Shown in pieces: positions 5,469 through 7,481 of a DNA stretch of 7,481 nt. Each line of letters begins with the position of its first letter. The stretch's first letter is position 1. A program made the position numbers and the translations under genes. The notes below the pieces were generated by a model. That model saw only the letters and a program-made list of their open reading frames with translations. It ran no database searches and was not told the DNA's origin. The stretch spans positions 1 to 7,481 of the forward strand of contig JAEOUJ010000074.1 in assembly GCA_016839405.1 (NCBI GenBank). Direction: 5' to 3'. The stretch comes from Candidatus Gerdarchaeota archaeon (lineage in GTDB: Archaea > Asgardarchaeota > Heimdallarchaeia > JABLTI01).

Positions 5469-6571
5469 TATGTTTCAAGTAGTGATTTTATAGCTTCGAA
5501 ATAAATTGTTATATATTTTTTCATAGATTGATAAACCTCTACATTTTGTTTGAAAAATTCCTCTAATTTTGCTGTTTCTTTGTTTTTTGGCAATCCTTCA
5601 AGATCTTTTAGGAATTTATTTTTTAAAACCAAAACAATTCGATCAATTACTCTATTTGATAATTGCATTCTACTAATACCATATTCCTGCAATTTAAATT
5701 TGGGTTTGAAATATTTTTTTCTATCTTTTGGTTTCTTTGTTGTTTCTACAAAACCCATTGATACTAAATCTGAAAGATTCTCAGATATTGTACTTCTACT
5801 TAGATTTGTTATTTTTATAATTTCATCTTGTGTGATTGGTTCAGGTTCAAAAAAAAGTGTGTGTAATATTGCTCCTAGTTCTTTTTTACGTCCTACTAAT
5901 GATTGAAGAGATAGAGATTTATTTACTATGATATTTATTATCTCATTAATTGATTTTATATTTTGTATTTTATCGATTTTTTCTTCCTTTTGAGTATGTT
6001 CAATTAGATATCTATGAGCTATTTTTGATAATTTATCAATATCTGGTTTATAATTAGGATTTTTAACAAAATTCTCCCAATCCATATTGAAATTATCTAA
6101 AATGGCTCTAAAATAACATGTTATTTTAATATAGAATTCTAATATTCCTTTAACATGATTTGATTTTTCTGTTGGTGGATCAATTTTTTTTAATTCATGT
6201 AATAAACTTGGTATAAATTCAATATTAAAGTCTGAAATTGTAAATGTAGTTGAAACAAATGTTTTCATATATTGACTAAAATCAAGGGGACAATAGTAAT
6301 ATTTTTTCTTATCAGTAATTTTTCTAGTTTGAAGAACTGGAAAAATGCTATTTTGTTCCATTAGTTTGTTTAATGTATCTGAAACAGTGGTTCGACTAAA
6401 TCCTGTTAATGACATTATTTGATCTTGATTTAGATAATCTTGTTCCATTAACAAAGAAAACAATACACCAGTTTTATTTGGTTCAAAAAAAGTTAGAGTT
6501 TGTTGCATGAATTCAAGGTAATCTATTTTTAATTGCTTCAGTATTTTATTTAATTCATTACCATTCATCAT
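5468..6571 (-). CDS. GbsR/MarR-like transcription regulator with two winged-helix units in one chain
   Basis: DNA-binding protein, likely controlling the adjacent exporters. Residues are counted from TTG 6583 (371 residues). Unit 1 is a winged helix at about 37-100, with recognition helix GFSRTTVSDTLNKLMEQ (61-77) and a lysine-rich wing near 86-99. Unit 2 is at about 235-297, with recognition helix NLSRSTISENLSDLVSMG (260-277) and wing 281-294. Over 27 aligned residues spanning the two helix-turn-helix cores 10 are identical, so the protein is an internal duplication. Each unit is followed by a long helical stretch resembling a dimerisation arm. Classical GbsR is about 180 residues and dimeric; this is about twice that, so one chain probably acts as a pseudo-dimer. 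Start: ATG 6571 or 6568 is preferred over TTG 6583, because a TATA box at 6608-6618 puts the transcript start almost on the TTG and GTGA at 6574-6577 can help the ATGs. The effector is unknown. Confidence 0.8.
   Translation of the reverse strand: MMNGNELNKILKQLKIDYLEFMQQTLTFFEPNKTGVLFSLLMEQDYLNQDQIMSLTGFSRTTVSDTLNKLMEQNSIFPVLQTRKITDKKKYYYCPLDFSQYMKTFVSTTFTISDFNIEFIPSLLHELKKIDPPTEKSNHVKGILEFYIKITCYFRAILDNFNMDWENFVKNPNYKPDIDKLSKIAHRYLIEHTQKEEKIDKIQNIKSINEIINIIVNKSLSLQSLVGRKKELGAILHTLFFEPEPITQDEIIKITNLSRSTISENLSDLVSMGFVETTKKPKDRKKYFKPKFKLQEYGISRMQLSNRVIDRIVLVLKNKFLKDLEGLPKNKETAKLEEFFKQNVEVYQSMKKYITIYFEAIKSLLET
6109..6128. repeat. perfect 20-bp palindrome inside the regulator gene
   Basis: Arms TAAAATAACA and TGTTATTTTA meet with no loop. 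It lies in the coding sequence between the two winged-helix units. Its central ATAACAT/ATGTTAT also occurs, in outward arrangement, in the dyad at 5444-5468. It could be an intragenic binding site or a by-product of AT-rich codons. Confidence 0.5.
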
Positions 6572-6607
6572 TTTCACTTGCAATATAATAACAGATAATT
6601 TCTAATT

Positions 6608-6618
6608 TAATATATTTT
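6608..6618 (-). promoter_or_regulatory. TATA box for the regulator gene
   Basis: Minus-strand AAAATATATTA, preceded by an A-rich BRE-like stretch, sits about 25 bp before a predicted start near 6587. This gives a leader of about 15-20 nt to ATG 6571/6568. Confidence 0.45.
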
Positions 6619-6632
6619 TTGTTTTTTCTAAA

Positions 6633-6661
6633 TTTTCTGAATTTTCGTAGATTTCAGAAAA
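6633..6661. promoter_or_regulatory. candidate operator: dyad TTTTCTGAA-N11-TTCAGAAAA
   Basis: Perfect 9-bp inverted arms at 6633-6641 and 6653-6661, with arm centres 20 bp apart, about two helical turns on one DNA face. The right arm covers the BRE position and stops 2 bp before the rightward TATA box (6664). The left arm is about 15 bp upstream of the regulator's TATA box. This is where a two-headed winged-helix protein could repress the exporter and control itself. Assignment to this regulator is inference. Confidence 0.6.
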
Positions 6662-6673
6662 CGTTTATATAAT
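6658..6673 (+). promoter_or_regulatory. BRE and TATA box for the right-hand ABC ATPase
   Basis: GAAAACG-TTTATATAAT is a strong archaeal core promoter (TATA at 6664-6673). The expected start is near 6694, leaving a leader of about 19 nt that holds the ribosome binding site. The BRE half overlaps the right arm of the 6633-6661 dyad. Confidence 0.65.
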
Positions 6674-6698
6674 GATCTTTTCTATTAATAAATAATAA

Positions 6699-6706
6699 AA
6701 GGAGTT
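6699..6706 (+). promoter_or_regulatory. ribosome binding site that selects TTG 6713
   Basis: AAGGAGTT with its GGAG at 6701-6704 lies 8 nt before TTG 6713 and 11 nt before TTG 6716. A TAA at 6689-6691 closes the frame upstream and no ATG is available, so TTG 6713 is the start. Confidence 0.65.
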
Positions 6707-6712
6707 ACAAAG

Positions 6713-7481
6713 TTGTTGGAATTGGAACAACCAATATTAGAAGTTTCAAACTTAACAAAAATTTATGGTCGAGAAATTAAAATCGGCAAAAAAAGAATAG
6801 GTAGAAAAGTTGTCGGTGCTAATTCTGTAAGCTTTAATGTTAAAAAAGGAGAGATATTTGGTTTTCTTGGTCCAAATGGTTCGGGCAAGACAACAACAAT
6901 TCGTTCAATCTTAAATTATTTGAAAATTCAATCAGGGAAAATTACAATATTTGGTTTAGATCATAACAAAGATGCATTAGATATTAGAAAACGTATAAGC
7001 TATATTCCCGGTGATTTAGCTCTTTATGAAAATTTCACAGGTATTGAACTGATCAAATATTTCAATCACTTCCGACCAATAGATCAAGAATTTTTAGAGA
7101 TATTAAAATCAAATTTCAAGGCAGATTTATCTTTGAAAATAAAAGCTCTTTCAAAAGGTAATAGACAACAAGTTGGTTTAATTGTTGCACTTGCACCAAA
7201 ACCTAATTTCCTAATTATGGATGAACCTTCATCAGGTTTAGATCCCTTAATGACTTACAATTTTCATAAAATTTTGAAACAGCTCAAACAAGAAGGCAAA
7301 ACAATTTTCTTAAGTTCGCATGATCTGGCAGAGGTACAAGCAATTTGTGATCGTGTTGGAATCATAAAGGAAGGCAAAATAGTGCTTGTTGAAAATATAG
7401 ATGATTTAAAAAAGAAATTCCTGCAGAATGTAGATATAAAATTCTCAAGTTTTGAATTTCCAGAAAAGGATTATTTTCTTC
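6713..7481 (+). CDS. ABC transporter ATP-binding protein, second exporter (3' truncated by window)
   Basis: 256 residues are visible and the frame is still open at the window end. It energises an exporter whose permease is presumably just outside the window. Motifs: LTKIYG (14-19), then a basic insert GKKRIGRKV (25-33) before the usual SFNVKKGEIFGFLG strand; Walker A GPNGSGKT (53-60), signature LSKGN (146-150), Walker B FLIMDEP (166-172), D-loop GLDP (175-178), switch His203. The Q-loop position reads YIPGDLALY instead of carrying Gln, a variant I know from DrrA/BcrA-like ATPases with an LSKGN signature. After the core, at about residue 235, a further C-terminal segment begins (QNVDIKFSSFEF), like the regulatory strand region seen in such exporters. 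It is clearly a different subfamily from the ATPase at 4515-5387, so it is not a recent duplicate. Transcription is divergent from the regulator and the promoter overlaps the candidate operator. Substrate is unknown. Confidence 0.9.
   Translation, partial: MLELEQPILEVSNLTKIYGREIKIGKKRIGRKVVGANSVSFNVKKGEIFGFLGPNGSGKTTTIRSILNYLKIQSGKITIFGLDHNKDALDIRKRISYIPGDLALYENFTGIELIKYFNHFRPIDQEFLEILKSNFKADLSLKIKALSKGNRQQVGLIVALAPKPNFLIMDEPSSGLDPLMTYNFHKILKQLKQEGKTIFLSSHDLAEVQAICDRVGIIKEGKIVLVENIDDLKKKFLQNVDIKFSSFEFPEKDYFL

Noticed and set aside
5550..5906. 118-residue open frame on the plus strand
   Set aside because: It is antisense to the second winged-helix half of the regulator and shows no motif, promoter or ribosome site of its own.
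1..7481. RNA genes, CRISPR arrays, transposases, or a defence or toxin-antitoxin system
   Set aside because: I saw no tRNA-like cloverleaf, no regularly spaced repeats, no transposase or terminal repeats, and no nuclease or toxin domains. All long frames are explained by methyltransferases, ABC components and a regulator.

Overview
The window is AT-rich (roughly 30% GC by eye), gene-dense and archaeal in style. It has TATA boxes about 25 bp ahead of the expected transcript starts, purine-rich BRE-like flanks, GGAG/GGTG-type ribosome binding sites, T-tract terminators, and frequent TTG/GTG starts. The protein types point to an Asgard archaeon, probably Lokiarchaeia-like: GbsR-type regulators beside ABC exporters, and a roadblock/longin-like domain on a receptor-like protein. 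This assignment is an inference from gene style; there is no rRNA or marker gene here.

Left block (1-2875, plus strand): methyltransferases. The window opens with the last 38 codons of a class I SAM methyltransferase. After a 170-base spacer carrying a T-tract, a TATA box and an imperfect tandem repeat comes a 604-residue protein. It has seven predicted membrane spans, then a cytoplasmic roadblock/longin-like domain, then a complete class I methyltransferase domain. A second, soluble methyltransferase follows with overlapping or nearly abutting ends, and its start codon is uncertain. The partial upstream protein is clearly a paralogue of the methyltransferase domain of the fusion.

Middle block (2891-6571, minus strand): an ABC exporter and its likely regulator. 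In transcription order these are a GbsR-like regulator with two winged-helix units in one chain, an ABC ATPase with an acidic C-terminal tail, and a permease of about 12 spans built from two similar halves. The two blocks meet tail to tail at 2864-2890, where a near-symmetric A-tract/T-tract element can terminate both strands.

Right edge (6713-7481, plus strand): a second ABC ATPase, divergent from the regulator and cut by the window end. The shared intergenic region holds one TATA box for each direction. Between them is a clean dyad, TTTTCTGAA-N11-TTCAGAAAA, abutting the rightward TATA box. It is the best operator candidate for the regulator, which would then control itself and the right-hand exporter. 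A different dyad, ATGTTATA-N9-TATAACAT, lies between the regulator stop and the left-hand ATPase.

The most unusual item is the 7TM-roadblock/longin-methyltransferase fusion. It looks like a membrane receptor whose output is methyl transfer, with a small-GTPase-regulator-type fold in between. The substrate, the ligand, and any link to the exporters cannot be read from the sequence.
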